Shown: positions 42,691-52,445, counted from the stretch's first letter. The stretch: 64,000 nucleotides of DNA from Massilia sp. NR 4-1 (GCF_001191005.1 NZ_CP012201.1:1-64000), one strand, 5' to 3'. The notes: generated by a model not told the origin, from the letters alone. Translations and numbers: made by a program.

Positions 42691-45287
42691 GCATCAACCT
42701 GAAAACCCTGATCGGCAAGCTGAATGGCGTCACGCGCGAGGCGGCAACGCGGGCAGCAAATATCTGCATGGGACTGGGCCAGTACGAGGTCGAGGTGGAG
42801 CATCTGTTCTTGGCCTTGCTGGAACAGGAGCAGTGCGATTTCGTCCTGGTTGCGCGCAAATGCGGCATCAGCCTTACCGCACTGGATGCGGACCTGCGGC
42901 GCGAGATCGCCGGCTTCCGCAACGGCAGCGGACGCACGCCGGTATTCTCGCGCCATCTGCCGCTGCTGCTGGAGCAGGCCTGGCTGATTGCCTCGCTGGC
43001 CTTGCCGCAGCCGGACCAGATCCGCAGCGGCCATCTGCTGTTGGCATTGCTGACCGAGCCTGAACTGGCCCAACTGGCGCAGCGTGGCTCATCCTTGTTC
43101 GCGAGGTTTCCGGTGCATGAGCTGAAGCACCAGCTGGACAAGTATGCAGCCGGTTCGGTGGAACTGGCCGCGCTGGCGCAAAGAACCGCCGATGCGGCTT
43201 GCGATCCGGTGACGGAGCTGAGGAGCCTGACGCCGGCACTGGACCAGTACACCGTGAATCTGACGCAGCTGGCTGGTACTGGCCGCATCGATCCGGTGAT
43301 CGGCCGTGAGACCGAGATCCGCCAGACCATCGATATCCTGATGCGGCGGCGCCAGAACAATCCCATTCTCACCGGCGAGGCGGGCGTTGGCAAAACCGCG
43401 GTGGTGGAAGGGCTGGCGCTGCGCGTCGCCGCTGGCACGGTGCCGCAGGCCATGAAAGGCATGGCGCTCCATGTGCTGGATATGGCGTTGCTGCAGGCGG
43501 GTGCCAGCGTGAAGGGTGAGTTCGAGAGCCGCCTGAAAAGCGTGATCGAGGAGGTCAAGAAAAGTCCACACCCCATCGTGCTGTTTATCGATGAGGCGCA
43601 TACCATCATTGGCGCGGGTGGTCCTGCGGGACAGGGCGATGCCGCCAACTTGCTCAAGCCTGCGCTGGCGCGCGGCGAACTGCGCACCATCGCCGCCACG
43701 ACCTGGAGCGAGTACAAGCAGTATTTCGAAAAGGACGCAGCGCTGGCGCGGCGCTTTCAGGTGGTGAAGGTGGAAGAACCGGATGAGGAAAACGCCTGCG
43801 CCATGCTGCGCGCCATGGTGCCGCTGATGGAACGGCACTTCGGTATCCGCGTACGGGACGAAGCGGTGCGTGAAGCGGTGCGTCTGTCGCAGCGCTATAT
43901 CAGCGGCCGCCAATTGCCCGACAAGGCCGTGGGCGTGCTGGATACGGCCTGCACGCGGGTGGCGCTGGCCCAGGCCGCGCCACCCGCCAGCCTGGAAGAT
44001 CTGGAGCGCCGTCTCGCCGCGCAGACGGCGGAAATTGCGGCCTTGGAACGCGATGGTGCCAGTGGTGGCGTCGCCGCCGCGCGTCTATGCGCCTTGCGCG
44101 ACTCGCGCAGGATGCTGGAGCAGGAGCGCGAGGTGCTGGCCGAGCGCTGGCAGCAGGAACTGGCCTTGTGCAAGCAGCTGGGTGGAGAGTTTGGCTTGAC
44201 GGATGGCGATGCATCCGCCTTGCGCAATGAACTAAAGACAGTGCAGGGCGAGGCTCCGCTGGTATCGCTGGAGGTGAACGCCGGTGTAGTGGCCGATATC
44301 GTGTCCTCCTGGACCGGCATTCCGCTGGGGCGGGTGCTGAAGGACGATGTGCGCACCGTGCAAGGTCTGGGCGAGGCGTTGCGCGACCGCATTCTTGGCC
44401 AGCCGCACGCGATCGAAGCCATCGCCCAGCGCGTGCGCACCTCGCGCGCGGGACTGGATGATCCGGACAAGCCCAAAGGCGTCTTCCTCTTCGTCGGCCC
44501 ATCCGGCGTGGGCAAGACCGAGACGGCCATGGTCCTGGCCGACCTGCTGTACGGTGGCGAACGCAAACTGATCAAGGTGAATATGAGCGAATTCCAGGAG
44601 GCGCACAGCGTCGCTGGCCTCAAAGGCGCGCCGGCAGGCTATGTGGGTTATGGCCAAGGCGGCGTACTGACCGAGGCCGTGCGCCGCAACCCTTATAGCG
44701 TGGTGCTGCTGGACGAATTCGAGAAAGCGCATCCAGATGTGCTGGAACTGTTCTACCAGGTCTTCGATAAAGGCGCGATGGACGATGCGGAAGGCCGCTC
44801 GATCGACTTTCGCAACACGGTCATCATCGCAACATCGAATACCGCGTCCGCCACATTGATGCAGGCTTGTCTGAACAAGGAGCGGGACGAACTGCCGTCG
44901 CCCCTGACTCTGGCGGAGGCGATCCGTCCGCAACTGGTGAAGCAATTCAAGCCAGCCCTGCTTGGACGCATGCAGCTGGTGCCCTTCTACCCGATCGGTG
45001 ACGAGGTGCTGGCCGATATCATCGGCCTGAAGTTGACGCACATCGGCCGCCGCATCAAGGAAAACCATCATGCCGACTTTGGCTGGGACGAAGGCCTGGT
45101 GGATGTGGTGCTGGCGCGCTGCACCGAGGTCGATTCCGGTGCGCGCAATGTGGACCATGTGCTGCAAGGCAGCCTGCTGCCGGAAATCGCGGATGCCCTG
45201 CTGGCGCGCATGGGCGAGAGTGGGACTATCAGTTGCATCGCCGTCAGTACCACCGATGAAGGCAAGTTCAGATACAGCATCAGGTAA
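42687..45287 (+). CDS. tssH: Type VI secretion sheath-recycling ATPase ClpV (TssH)
   Basis: An 866-residue AAA+ protein of the ClpB type. The N-terminal domain begins LKTLIGKLNGVTREAATRAANIC, suited for binding TssC. D1 has Walker A GEAGVGKTA near residue 230 and VLFIDEAHTI. A middle coiled-coil domain follows (LEDLERRLAAQTAEIAALERDG). D2 has Walker A GPSGVGKTE near residue 604 and VVLLDEFEKAHPDV. Both ATPase sites look intact. Disassembles contracted TssBC sheaths for reuse. Confidence 0.96.
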   Translation: MSINLKTLIGKLNGVTREAATRAANICMGLGQYEVEVEHLFLALLEQEQCDFVLVARKCGISLTALDADLRREIAGFRNGSGRTPVFSRHLPLLLEQAWLIASLALPQPDQIRSGHLLLALLTEPELAQLAQRGSSLFARFPVHELKHQLDKYAAGSVELAALAQRTADAACDPVTELRSLTPALDQYTVNLTQLAGTGRIDPVIGRETEIRQTIDILMRRRQNNPILTGEAGVGKTAVVEGLALRVAAGTVPQAMKGMALHVLDMALLQAGASVKGEFESRLKSVIEEVKKSPHPIVLFIDEAHTIIGAGGPAGQGDAANLLKPALARGELRTIAATTWSEYKQYFEKDAALARRFQVVKVEEPDEENACAMLRAMVPLMERHFGIRVRDEAVREAVRLSQRYISGRQLPDKAVGVLDTACTRVALAQAAPPASLEDLERRLAAQTAEIAALERDGASGGVAAARLCALRDSRRMLEQEREVLAERWQQELALCKQLGGEFGLTDGDASALRNELKTVQGEAPLVSLEVNAGVVADIVSSWTGIPLGRVLKDDVRTVQGLGEALRDRILGQPHAIEAIAQRVRTSRAGLDDPDKPKGVFLFVGPSGVGKTETAMVLADLLYGGERKLIKVNMSEFQEAHSVAGLKGAPAGYVGYGQGGVLTEAVRRNPYSVVLLDEFEKAHPDVLELFYQVFDKGAMDDAEGRSIDFRNTVIIATSNTASATLMQACLNKERDELPSPLTLAEAIRPQLVKQFKPALLGRMQLVPFYPIGDEVLADIIGLKLTHIGRRIKENHHADFGWDEGLVDVVLARCTEVDSGARNVDHVLQGSLLPEIADALLARMGESGTISCIAVSTTDEGKFRYSIR

Positions 45288-45299
45288 AGGAGGGGCATC

Positions 45300-46388
45300 A
45301 TGTTCAGCATCGAGAGTTTACTGGAGCCGGTGAGCGCAGAGCATCCTTGCGGCGAAGATATCGCCTTCAGCGCCGAGGTCGACCAGATCGCCGAAGCGCG
45401 CAGCAGCGACGACCCGGCGCTTGACCAGGGGGAATGGCTGAGGACTCTGAAAGAGGCCGACTGGCCCTTCGTCGCCCACCGCAGCGCGGAGCTGATTCAG
45501 AGGCGCAGCAAGGATTTGCGGCTGGCAGTCTGGCTGGTGGAGGCGCAGACCCGGACAAGTGGCTTTTGCGGCCTCGGTGACGGTTTGCAACTGCTGGCTG
45601 GTCTATGCGACCGGTATTGGGATGGCGTGCATCCCGCCGTCGAAGATGGCGACTGTGAGCAGCGCATCGGTAATCTCGCCTGGCTGCTGGGCGGCGTGGT
45701 GCGATGGATCACGCAGATTCCCATTACGGAAGACGGCATGCTGTGCATCGCTGATTTCGAGGCGGCGCGCCAGCGCAGCCGGCAGCCTGCCGCCGCGAAT
45801 GCAGGCTGGGGTAGTGCACCGCCGCCGGCCGGCCCTTCGGTTGAAGAGCTGGAGGCCCAGCGCCGTGGCAATTCGGCACAGTTTAACGAGCGTTTGATGC
45901 AGGATGCCAGCCACTGCCTGCAGTCCATGCAGATGCTGGAGAATGTGCTGGAGACGCGGCTTGGCGAGAGCGCTCCTGGCTTTGCGCCGGCGCGCGATGC
46001 GCTGCAGGATGCGATTGCTTTCATCGCCTTGCTGCTGCCCGCCGGCGAGATGCTGGCATCGGAGCGCAGCGCGGCCAACGATGCCGGGCAGTTGGTCGGG
46101 GCTGAATCGGGCGAGGTCTCACTAGCGGCAGGCCGGGTAGGCGGGAGCGTCGCGCCGGCCGCAGCAGCCGGCGTTCCCGCCAGCCGTGTGCAGGCGCTGG
46201 CGCAGCTGCGCCAGGTGGCGGATTTCTTCCGCCGCACGGAGCCGCATAGCCCGGTGGCCTATCTGGCCGAAAAGGCTGCGGCGTGGGGCGAGATGCCGCT
46301 GCATCAGTGGCTGCATGCCGTGGTCAAGGAGCCGGCGGCGCTCAGCCATCTCGATGAACTGCTGGGGATCGCGCCGCCGGCGCAGTAG
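45300..46388 (+). CDS. tssA: Type VI secretion protein TssA
   Basis: A 362-residue protein with an ImpA_N domain (SLLEPVSAEHPCGEDIAFSAEVDQIAEA; DLRLAVWLVEAQTRTSGFCGLGDGLQLLAGLCDRYWDGVHP, in pieces) and a C-terminal domain with RRTEPHSPVAYLAEKAAAWGEMPLHQWL. The C-terminus fits the short TssA type that stays at the baseplate. AAGGAGG precedes the ATG. Last gene of the T6SS block. Confidence 0.93.
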   Translation: MFSIESLLEPVSAEHPCGEDIAFSAEVDQIAEARSSDDPALDQGEWLRTLKEADWPFVAHRSAELIQRRSKDLRLAVWLVEAQTRTSGFCGLGDGLQLLAGLCDRYWDGVHPAVEDGDCEQRIGNLAWLLGGVVRWITQIPITEDGMLCIADFEAARQRSRQPAAANAGWGSAPPPAGPSVEELEAQRRGNSAQFNERLMQDASHCLQSMQMLENVLETRLGESAPGFAPARDALQDAIAFIALLLPAGEMLASERSAANDAGQLVGAESGEVSLAAGRVGGSVAPAAAAGVPASRVQALAQLRQVADFFRRTEPHSPVAYLAEKAAAWGEMPLHQWLHAVVKEPAALSHLDELLGIAPPAQ

Positions 46389-46410
46389 GCGCAGCGGCTA
46401 CAATGCGGGC

Positions 46411-47043
46411 ATGAATACGAAACGTGCCATGTGCCCGGCCTGCCTGCGGCCGCAAACGGGCTGCATTTGCCGCTGGCGCGTGCCGGTGGAAAGTGCGGTC
46501 GAGCTGCTGATTTTGCAGCATCCGATGGAAGTGGCGAACGCCAAGGGCAGTGCGCGGCTGCTGCATCTCTGCCTGCCGAACAGCCGCCTGGAAACCGGCG
46601 AGCGGTTCGGCGAGGCGCCATTGGCTGAATGGCTAAGCGGGGAGCGGCGTGCGGTTTTGCTGTATCCCGAAACGCCGGGCGATGCGTCGCTCGGCATTCC
46701 CGCCGCACCACCCTTGGACAGCGGCTGGCTGGCCGCGCCGGAGAAGCTGCTGCTGGTGGTGCTGGATGCGACCTGGCGCAAGAGCCGCAAGATGCTGTAT
46801 CTGAATCCGGCCTTGCAGCGCCTGCCCCGCCTGGCGCTGCGGGCGACGCCGCCTTCGCATTACCTGATCCGCAAGGCGCATGCGCCGGACCAGCTCTCCA
46901 CGCTGGAAGCTTGCGCCTGGGCGCTGGCCCAGCTTGAGCATGCGCCGCAGCGCTACGATGCCTTGATCGCGGCCTTCGACGGTTTCGTGGCCCAGCAGCA
47001 GGCGCAGGCCGCTAGCGGCGCTGCGCGCCAGCCCAGCGCTTAG
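46411..47043 (+). CDS. DTW-domain protein, probable tRNA-uridine aminocarboxypropyltransferase
   Basis: A 210-residue protein. The N-terminal CPACLRPQTGCIC has paired Cys that may bind a metal. LLILQHPMEVANAKGSARLL follows, then the name-giving motif in the form LDATWRKSRKML and the conserved PSHYLIRKAHAPDQLSTLEA. Related TapT/TuaA enzymes transfer the aminocarboxypropyl group of SAM to uridine (acp3U) in tRNA. A TACAAT hexamer ends 6 bases before the ATG and there is no ribosome binding site, so a leaderless or very short leader transcript is possible. Its end overlaps the convergent Hsp70 gene by four bases. Confidence 0.88.
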   Translation: MNTKRAMCPACLRPQTGCICRWRVPVESAVELLILQHPMEVANAKGSARLLHLCLPNSRLETGERFGEAPLAEWLSGERRAVLLYPETPGDASLGIPAAPPLDSGWLAAPEKLLLVVLDATWRKSRKMLYLNPALQRLPRLALRATPPSHYLIRKAHAPDQLSTLEACAWALAQLEHAPQRYDALIAAFDGFVAQQQAQAASGAARQPSA

Positions 47044-49877
47044 GCCAGCAGCTTCAGGCCGGGCGGCAAAGCCTCGCCCAGCATGCGCTTCTCGCTGGCC
47101 TGGTCCAGCTGCACCACTTCGCGCACCATGGCCGGCCATCCCGGCGGCGCGCCTGCGGCAGACAGGCGGCGCAGGATTTCGGCGCGCAGCTCGTCGTTGA
47201 TGTCGCGCAGGCGGTCGCCGGTCATGCGCGCCAGATGGGCGGCGGCGAAGCCGGCCGGCTCCACCTTGCGCCAGTCCAGCGCCAGAATGGTGTGCAGCCA
47301 TTCCTCCACCGTCGCGGTGGGGGCGGCATCGTGGGCGCTGCCGTGGAAGGGCTGGCGCGCGCCGACCCGGCCCAAGGCCCACAGATAGCGGGTGTAGACG
47401 GCATCCGTCCTGGCCTCGGCCTTGGCGTCGGGTGCGGGCAGTTGCTGCACCATCCAGTTGCCGATTTCCGCCTTGTAGGCCGAGGGAATGCGCTCCAGCG
47501 ATGCGCCCAGGCGCAGCATGTCTTCTTCGTTGCCGTTGACCAGGGTGATGGGACGGCGGCCGCGTTCATGCTCGTCCGCCTGCAGATTGAAGGCGAAATC
47601 GTCCAGCAGGCGCAGCTGCGCCTCGGCATTCAGGCCGCCGCAGACGCGGCGCCACAAGGTCCACCATTCGGCGCAGACCTGGCTGTCTTTGTGCGACTGC
47701 ACGCCGGTTTCGAACAAGGCCCACAGCTGCTCGATGCGCCATTCGTCCAGCGTGTAGCCGAAGCCGGGACGCAGGCAGTAGCCGCTCAGGTTGAGCCAGA
47801 CGCGTTCATGTTCGGCCGAACGGCGGCGCCCCTTGGCACGTTGCAGCAGGGCGTCGAACAGGCGGCGCAGCAGGGGCGTCTCCCAGCGTTCGCGGCTACC
47901 CAGCAGGTTTTCCAGCGCGGTGCGCAGCTGGCGCACTTCCTTGCTGTCCACCTGCTGCGCGCGGCTGCCGAAGATGCGGTCGATTTTCTCCAGCGCTTCG
48001 TTGAAGCGGGGCGGCGGTGGAATGTCGCCATCGCCGCCGCTGTCCGCGCTGTCGCTGGCGTCGTCGGCATCCTGCTGGCGCAGCTGGAATTCCAGTAGCC
48101 AGCGCTGCGCCGTTTCGCTGGCGACGCAATGCACTTCCAGCGTGCCGACTTCGCTCAGCGCAGCTTCCAGCTGCACCGGGATCTCCTTGCGCGCGGCGGC
48201 ATCGCCGCTGTCGCGCAGCACGGTGGAAATGGGGGGCAGGCGCACGAAATCGGCCGAATCGAGTTCCGCCAGTTCGCCCGCTTGCGGCGCGCGTCCCGCG
48301 TCGGCCGTGACAGAGACGATGTGGAAGCGCACCGGCCGCCCCAGGCGCAGCGCAAAGCTGCGTTCCGTCAGGCGCACCTCGCGTCCCGGCTCCGTGCCGC
48401 GTGGCAGGATGCAGATGGCGCGCTGGGTCTGGCGCACGTCGGCCGGGCCGCGTTCGCCGTCCAGCAGCAGGTAGTAGCTGCGCGGCGAGCCGCCGCCGAT
48501 GGCGGGCGCCTGGCCCTGGCGCGCCAGCGCGTAGGCCACGCCGCCGCGCGCCACCGCCACGTCGGGGTCTTGATTGTGCAACACGCGCAGCGGCGCACCG
48601 CGCCATGCGCCCAGCACCTCGGCCAAGCGCCGCGCCAACGCCGCGGCGCGGAATACGCCGCCGTTCAGCAGCAGAGTGTCGGGGATGGGCAGGTTGCCGT
48701 CGTCCGCCAGGCCCAGCGCTTCGCGCGCTGCCGCCGCATGCTGCTGCAAGAAGCTGACCAGATGGCGGGTGATGGCGGGATCGCTGGCGTATGGCAGGCC
48801 GAATTCCACGATGCCGCCGCGCGCGCGCTTGGCTGCTTCGCGTTCGCTGTTGAGCGGGAAGAAGCCATCGACCACGATGCGCTGCAATTCCTCGCGTTCC
48901 AGCGTGATCGAGCGGCTGCCGCCGATCAGGCGCGAGCCGCTGCCCAGCAGCGTGATCGTAGCCTGCGATGGCGCATCGGCCGCCAGCAGTTCTTCCTTGG
49001 CCACGCGGCAGCGCTGCGTCAGCTGCGCCAAGCGCGCGGCGGACAGCTTGCCGTCGCCCGCGCCAAGGCGTTGCTCGGCCAGATGGGCCAGGGCCAGGTC
49101 CATATTGTCGCCACCCAGGATCAGGTGGTTGCCGACGCCGATGCGGGTCAGCTTTGGTTCATTGTTTTCCAGTTCAACCTTGATCAGGCTGAAATCGGTG
49201 GTGCCGCCGCCGACGTCGGCCACCAGCACCAGCCGCGTCTGCGCCAGCTCGGCGGCCAGCGTGGCGCGATGGCGGTACAGCCAGTCGTAGAAAGCGGCTT
49301 GTGGTTCCTCCACCAGACGCAGCGAGGGCAGGCCGGCCATGCGCGCCGCCTCCAGCGTCAAGGCGCGGGCGCCTTCATCGAACGATGCGGGGATGGTGAG
49401 GATGATCTGCTGGCGTTCCAGCGGATGTTTGGGAAAGCGCGCATTCCAGGCCGAACGCAGGTGGCCCAGATAACTGGCGCTGGCCGCCACGGGAGATACC
49501 TTGGCCACGTCGGCTTCGGCACCCCAGGGCAGGATGGGCGCCATGCGGTCCACGCCCGGATGCGAAAGCCAGCTCTTGGCGCTGGCCACCATGCGCCCCG
49601 GTACTTGCGCGCCCAGTGTGCGTGCCAGGCGGCCCACTGCCACGCGCTCCAGCCCCGCCGCATCGGACTGCGGCCAGGGCAGCTGCAATTCGCCCGCCGC
49701 CAGCTCGCCCTCGGCTGGATGGTAGCGTGCCGAAGGCAGCAGGGCGGCGCCGGCCACTTCGCCGGGCGCCACCAATTGCTCGATCTCGAACAGCTCGACC
49801 TTGCCCGATCCCGGCGCCGCGTAAGCCAGCACCGTATTGGTGGTGCCGAGGTCGATGCTGACGAGATATTGCGTCAT
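47040..49877 (-). CDS. Hsp70-family protein with C-terminal DUF3731 region
   Basis: A 945-residue DnaK-like protein. The ATPase domain has the phosphate loops SIDLGTTNTVLAY (residues 8-20) and VADVGGGTTDFSLI, GGDNMDLALAHL, and the adenosine site region LLLNGGVF. Unlike DnaK it has no standard substrate domain and lid; instead there are about 350 C-terminal residues (from IDRIFGSRAQQVDSKEVRQLR to EKRMLGEALPPGLKLLA), which I recognise as DUF3731. The ATGA overlap with the preceding Hsp70 gene couples them. Third gene of the DUF2760-Hsp70-Hsp70 operon. Client unknown. Confidence 0.88.
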   Translation of the reverse strand: MTQYLVSIDLGTTNTVLAYAAPGSGKVELFEIEQLVAPGEVAGAALLPSARYHPAEGELAAGELQLPWPQSDAAGLERVAVGRLARTLGAQVPGRMVASAKSWLSHPGVDRMAPILPWGAEADVAKVSPVAASASYLGHLRSAWNARFPKHPLERQQIILTIPASFDEGARALTLEAARMAGLPSLRLVEEPQAAFYDWLYRHRATLAAELAQTRLVLVADVGGGTTDFSLIKVELENNEPKLTRIGVGNHLILGGDNMDLALAHLAEQRLGAGDGKLSAARLAQLTQRCRVAKEELLAADAPSQATITLLGSGSRLIGGSRSITLEREELQRIVVDGFFPLNSEREAAKRARGGIVEFGLPYASDPAITRHLVSFLQQHAAAAREALGLADDGNLPIPDTLLLNGGVFRAAALARRLAEVLGAWRGAPLRVLHNQDPDVAVARGGVAYALARQGQAPAIGGGSPRSYYLLLDGERGPADVRQTQRAICILPRGTEPGREVRLTERSFALRLGRPVRFHIVSVTADAGRAPQAGELAELDSADFVRLPPISTVLRDSGDAAARKEIPVQLEAALSEVGTLEVHCVASETAQRWLLEFQLRQQDADDASDSADSGGDGDIPPPPRFNEALEKIDRIFGSRAQQVDSKEVRQLRTALENLLGSRERWETPLLRRLFDALLQRAKGRRRSAEHERVWLNLSGYCLRPGFGYTLDEWRIEQLWALFETGVQSHKDSQVCAEWWTLWRRVCGGLNAEAQLRLLDDFAFNLQADEHERGRRPITLVNGNEEDMLRLGASLERIPSAYKAEIGNWMVQQLPAPDAKAEARTDAVYTRYLWALGRVGARQPFHGSAHDAAPTATVEEWLHTILALDWRKVEPAGFAAAHLARMTGDRLRDINDELRAEILRRLSAAGAPPGWPAMVREVVQLDQASEKRMLGEALPPGLKLLA

Positions 49878-51727
49878 TGTCCTTCGGCCGTGGCGCGCAC
49901 GTCGAATTCCACCTTCCAGCGCTGGCCGTCCTGCGCCACCGCCAGCAGTTCCAGCGTGCCCGCTTCGCTGGCGTAGGCATGCAGGCGCACCTGCACCACA
50001 TCGCCCGCCACGCGGCCCTCAGGCGAGAGCGTGGCCTGAATCTCGTTCAGTTCCACCAGCTCGTCCGGCGCCCAGAAATCGAGCACCGCGCCAATCTGGT
50101 CCTGGCGGCGCACGGAAGAACCGAAGAAGCGGAAGTGCACCGGCTCGCCCACCACCAGGCCGAATTCCTGGCCCGGCAGTTCCAGCTCGCTGCCTTCTTC
50201 CATGCCGAACGGCGCCACGCACAGCGCCTGGATCGGCGGTTCCATGCCGGGAATGGCCGGCATCGACGATTCCACCGCCACGTAGTAGGAACGGGCCGTG
50301 CCGCCGCGGATACGCACGCCGGCGCCGCGCCGCACATAGCTGTAATAGGCCGCGCCGCGCGCCACCGCCAGATCGAGGTCGGCGCCGCCCAGCATGCGCG
50401 CCGGTTCCGCGCCTTCCAGGTACAGCCAGTCGTTGATGGTATCCATCACGCGCTGGGCCAGCAGTTCGGACTTGAATACGCCGCCGTTGAACAGCACCGC
50501 GCTCGGATGCAGGAAGGTGTGTTCTGGATTTTGCTGGCCGGCATAGCCTTCCAGCTCGGCGGTCGCGCCCAACTGGCGCGCCAGGAAGGCGGCCAGGTGG
50601 CGCGTCACGGCCGCGTCCTGCGCATACGGCAGGCCAAGCTGGGTCAGGCCGGCGCGGGTGCGCACAGCTGGACGGGCCGACGCTTCCACACGCGGGAAGA
50701 AGCCGTCGGTGATGAAGGTGGTCACTTCCTCGCGCGTCAGTTCGGTGCGGATGGAGCCGCCGATCAGCTTCGAGCCGCGGCTCGGCACGACGATGGGCCA
50801 GGTCTGCACATCGGCATTGGCCAGCAGGTTTTCCTTGGCGGCGCGGCAGCCATAGGTCAGGGCGCGCATCTGCCAGGCGTCGAGCTGGGTGCCGTTGGCG
50901 GCCAGCTTGCGCGCCACCAGGTGGGCCAGGGCCAGGTCCATATTGTCGCCGCCCAGCAGGATATGGTCGCCCACGGCCACGCGGTGCGGTTCCAGCTTGC
51001 CATCGCGTTCCAGGATGGCGATCAGCGAAAAGTCGCTGGTGCCGCCGCCCACGTCCACCACCAGGATGATGTCGCCCGGCTTGACTTCCTTGCGCCAGCG
51101 GCCATCGCTGTTCTGGATCCAGCTGTACAGGGCGGCCTGCGGTTCTTCCAGCAGGGTCAGGCCTGCGTAGCCGGCCGCGTTGGCGGCAGCAGCGGTCAGC
51201 TCGCGCGCGGCCGGGTCGAAGGAGGCGGGAATGGTGACGGTGATGGCCTGCTCGGTGAACGGCGCGTCGGGATGCGCCGCATCCCAGGCCTGGCGCAGAT
51301 GGTTCAGGTAGCGCGTCGAGGCTTCCAGCGGCGAGACGCGCGTCACTTCTTCCGGCGCGTCGTTGGGCAGGATGGCGGCGCGGCGGTCCACGCCGGGGTG
51401 GCACAGCCAGCTTTTCGCGCTCGACACCAGACGGATCGGCGTGGTGGCGCCGCGGCTGCGCGCCATCTCGCCGGCCACGCCGGTCTCGTTGTCGCCGCTG
51501 GACCAGGGCAGGGCCAATTCGCCCGCCGCCAGTTCCTCGGGATGCGGCAGGTACAGGAAGGAAGGCAGCAGCGGCAGTTCTTCCACCGTGCCGGGCGCCG
51601 TCAGCTGCGGGATGCCCAGCACGCCGTGGCTGGTTTTCTCGCCGTCGCTGCCGGCCAGGTCTACGTAGGAGAGGGCGCTATGCGTGGTGCCCAGGTCGAT
51701 GCCGATGGCGTAACGTGGATCGCTCAC
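49874..51727 (-). CDS. Hsp70-family protein (short form)
   Basis: A 617-residue DnaK-like protein. IGIDLGTTHSALSYVDL (residues 8-24), VVDVGGGTSDFSLIAIL and GGDNMDLALAHLV mark an intact ATPase; AVLFNGGVFKSELLAQR and DLAVARGAAYYSYVR follow. The C-terminal 150 residues are a beta-type domain resembling a shortened substrate-binding part (IQALCVAPFGMEEGSELELPG) without a helical lid. GTG start at 51727, overlapping the stop of the DUF2760 gene, with GAGG upstream. About 45% similar by eye to the next Hsp70 in the first 500 residues, so the two arose by duplication. Confidence 0.88.
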   Translation of the reverse strand: MSDPRYAIGIDLGTTHSALSYVDLAGSDGEKTSHGVLGIPQLTAPGTVEELPLLPSFLYLPHPEELAAGELALPWSSGDNETGVAGEMARSRGATTPIRLVSSAKSWLCHPGVDRRAAILPNDAPEEVTRVSPLEASTRYLNHLRQAWDAAHPDAPFTEQAITVTIPASFDPAARELTAAAANAAGYAGLTLLEEPQAALYSWIQNSDGRWRKEVKPGDIILVVDVGGGTSDFSLIAILERDGKLEPHRVAVGDHILLGGDNMDLALAHLVARKLAANGTQLDAWQMRALTYGCRAAKENLLANADVQTWPIVVPSRGSKLIGGSIRTELTREEVTTFITDGFFPRVEASARPAVRTRAGLTQLGLPYAQDAAVTRHLAAFLARQLGATAELEGYAGQQNPEHTFLHPSAVLFNGGVFKSELLAQRVMDTINDWLYLEGAEPARMLGGADLDLAVARGAAYYSYVRRGAGVRIRGGTARSYYVAVESSMPAIPGMEPPIQALCVAPFGMEEGSELELPGQEFGLVVGEPVHFRFFGSSVRRQDQIGAVLDFWAPDELVELNEIQATLSPEGRVAGDVVQVRLHAYASEAGTLELLAVAQDGQRWKVEFDVRATAEGQ

Positions 51728-52299
51728 AGTTCCACCTCGGCCGGCGCCAGGATTTTCGCGTCATGCGCTTCTGCCAGTTTCGGCAGACGCACGCTGGCGG
51801 CGCGCCAGCCGCGGTGGCTCAGGCTGCCGGTGAAAGGCGCCTTGCCGACCACATTGCCGGTCAGGCGTACGCTGCCCGCGTCGAAACCTTCCTGCAGGGT
51901 GACGCGGCTGCCTTCGGCTTCATTGCGCACCGGTTCGATGGAGAAGTGCTCGCGCAGCACCTTGCTGCAGCCTTCGTGCACCACGCGCGCGGCGGCGCCG
52001 ATGTCGGCGTCGGCGTAGCCGCTCAGGTTTTCCTGGGTGAAGTCGATCAGGCGCGCTTCGCGCTGCAGAAGGCTAAGCAGCTGCAAGGCGGCATCCGGCG
52101 TGGCTTCGCGCAGCGGCGCGGCGACAGGTGCTGGCGCCGGCGCCGGAGTTGGGGCGGGAGCGGCCACGGGGGCGGCTGCCGGTTCGTAAGGATGTTGGAT
52201 GCGGCCCGCGAATTCGGCATCGGACAGCGTCTTGAAGAAGGCGCCGAAGGCAAGCGGGATGCGGCTCCAGAAGGACGGGAGTGTGGTCGATTTGTTCAT
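51724..52299 (-). CDS. DUF2760 domain protein
   Basis: A 191-residue protein. The start (PSFWSRIPLAFGAFFKTLSDAEFAGRI, in pieces) is followed by a Pro/Ala linker (about residues 40-65) and a C-terminal domain DAALQLLSLLQREARLIDFTQENLSGYADADIGAAARVVHEG, which agrees with what I recall of DUF2760. It heads the two-Hsp70 operon with a four-base overlap, so it probably serves as their co-factor, perhaps in place of a J-protein or exchange factor; that is inference. An extended -10 (TGGTATGAT on the coding strand, about 100 bp upstream) may be the operon promoter. Confidence 0.82.
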   Translation of the reverse strand: MNKSTTLPSFWSRIPLAFGAFFKTLSDAEFAGRIQHPYEPAAAPVAAPAPTPAPAPAPVAAPLREATPDAALQLLSLLQREARLIDFTQENLSGYADADIGAAARVVHEGCSKVLREHFSIEPVRNEAEGSRVTLQEGFDAGSVRLTGNVVGKAPFTGSLSHRGWRAASVRLPKLAEAHDAKILAPAEVEL

Positions 52300-52445
52300 T
52301 TTTGCTCTTGAGAGGTAAGCGGATCGCCGCGCCGCATGTCAGAGGGCGCCGGGAGCGATCTCCAGGGAATGCCCGCATCATACCAGCTAGCGCCGGGCGG
52401 CAGCAGGGAAAACGCTTGCCGTCCAGGCCAAACCGGCATAAACTA

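Noticed and set aside
48129..49976. 615-codon open frame on the plus strand opposite the long Hsp70 gene
   Set aside because: Same kind of antisense shadow; rich in Gln, Arg, His and Ala with no recognisable motif.
49877..52018. 713-codon open frame on the plus strand opposite the short Hsp70 and DUF2760 genes
   Set aside because: Antisense shadow of GC-rich codons: His/Arg/Gln-rich composition, no domain, and it lies opposite well-supported genes.
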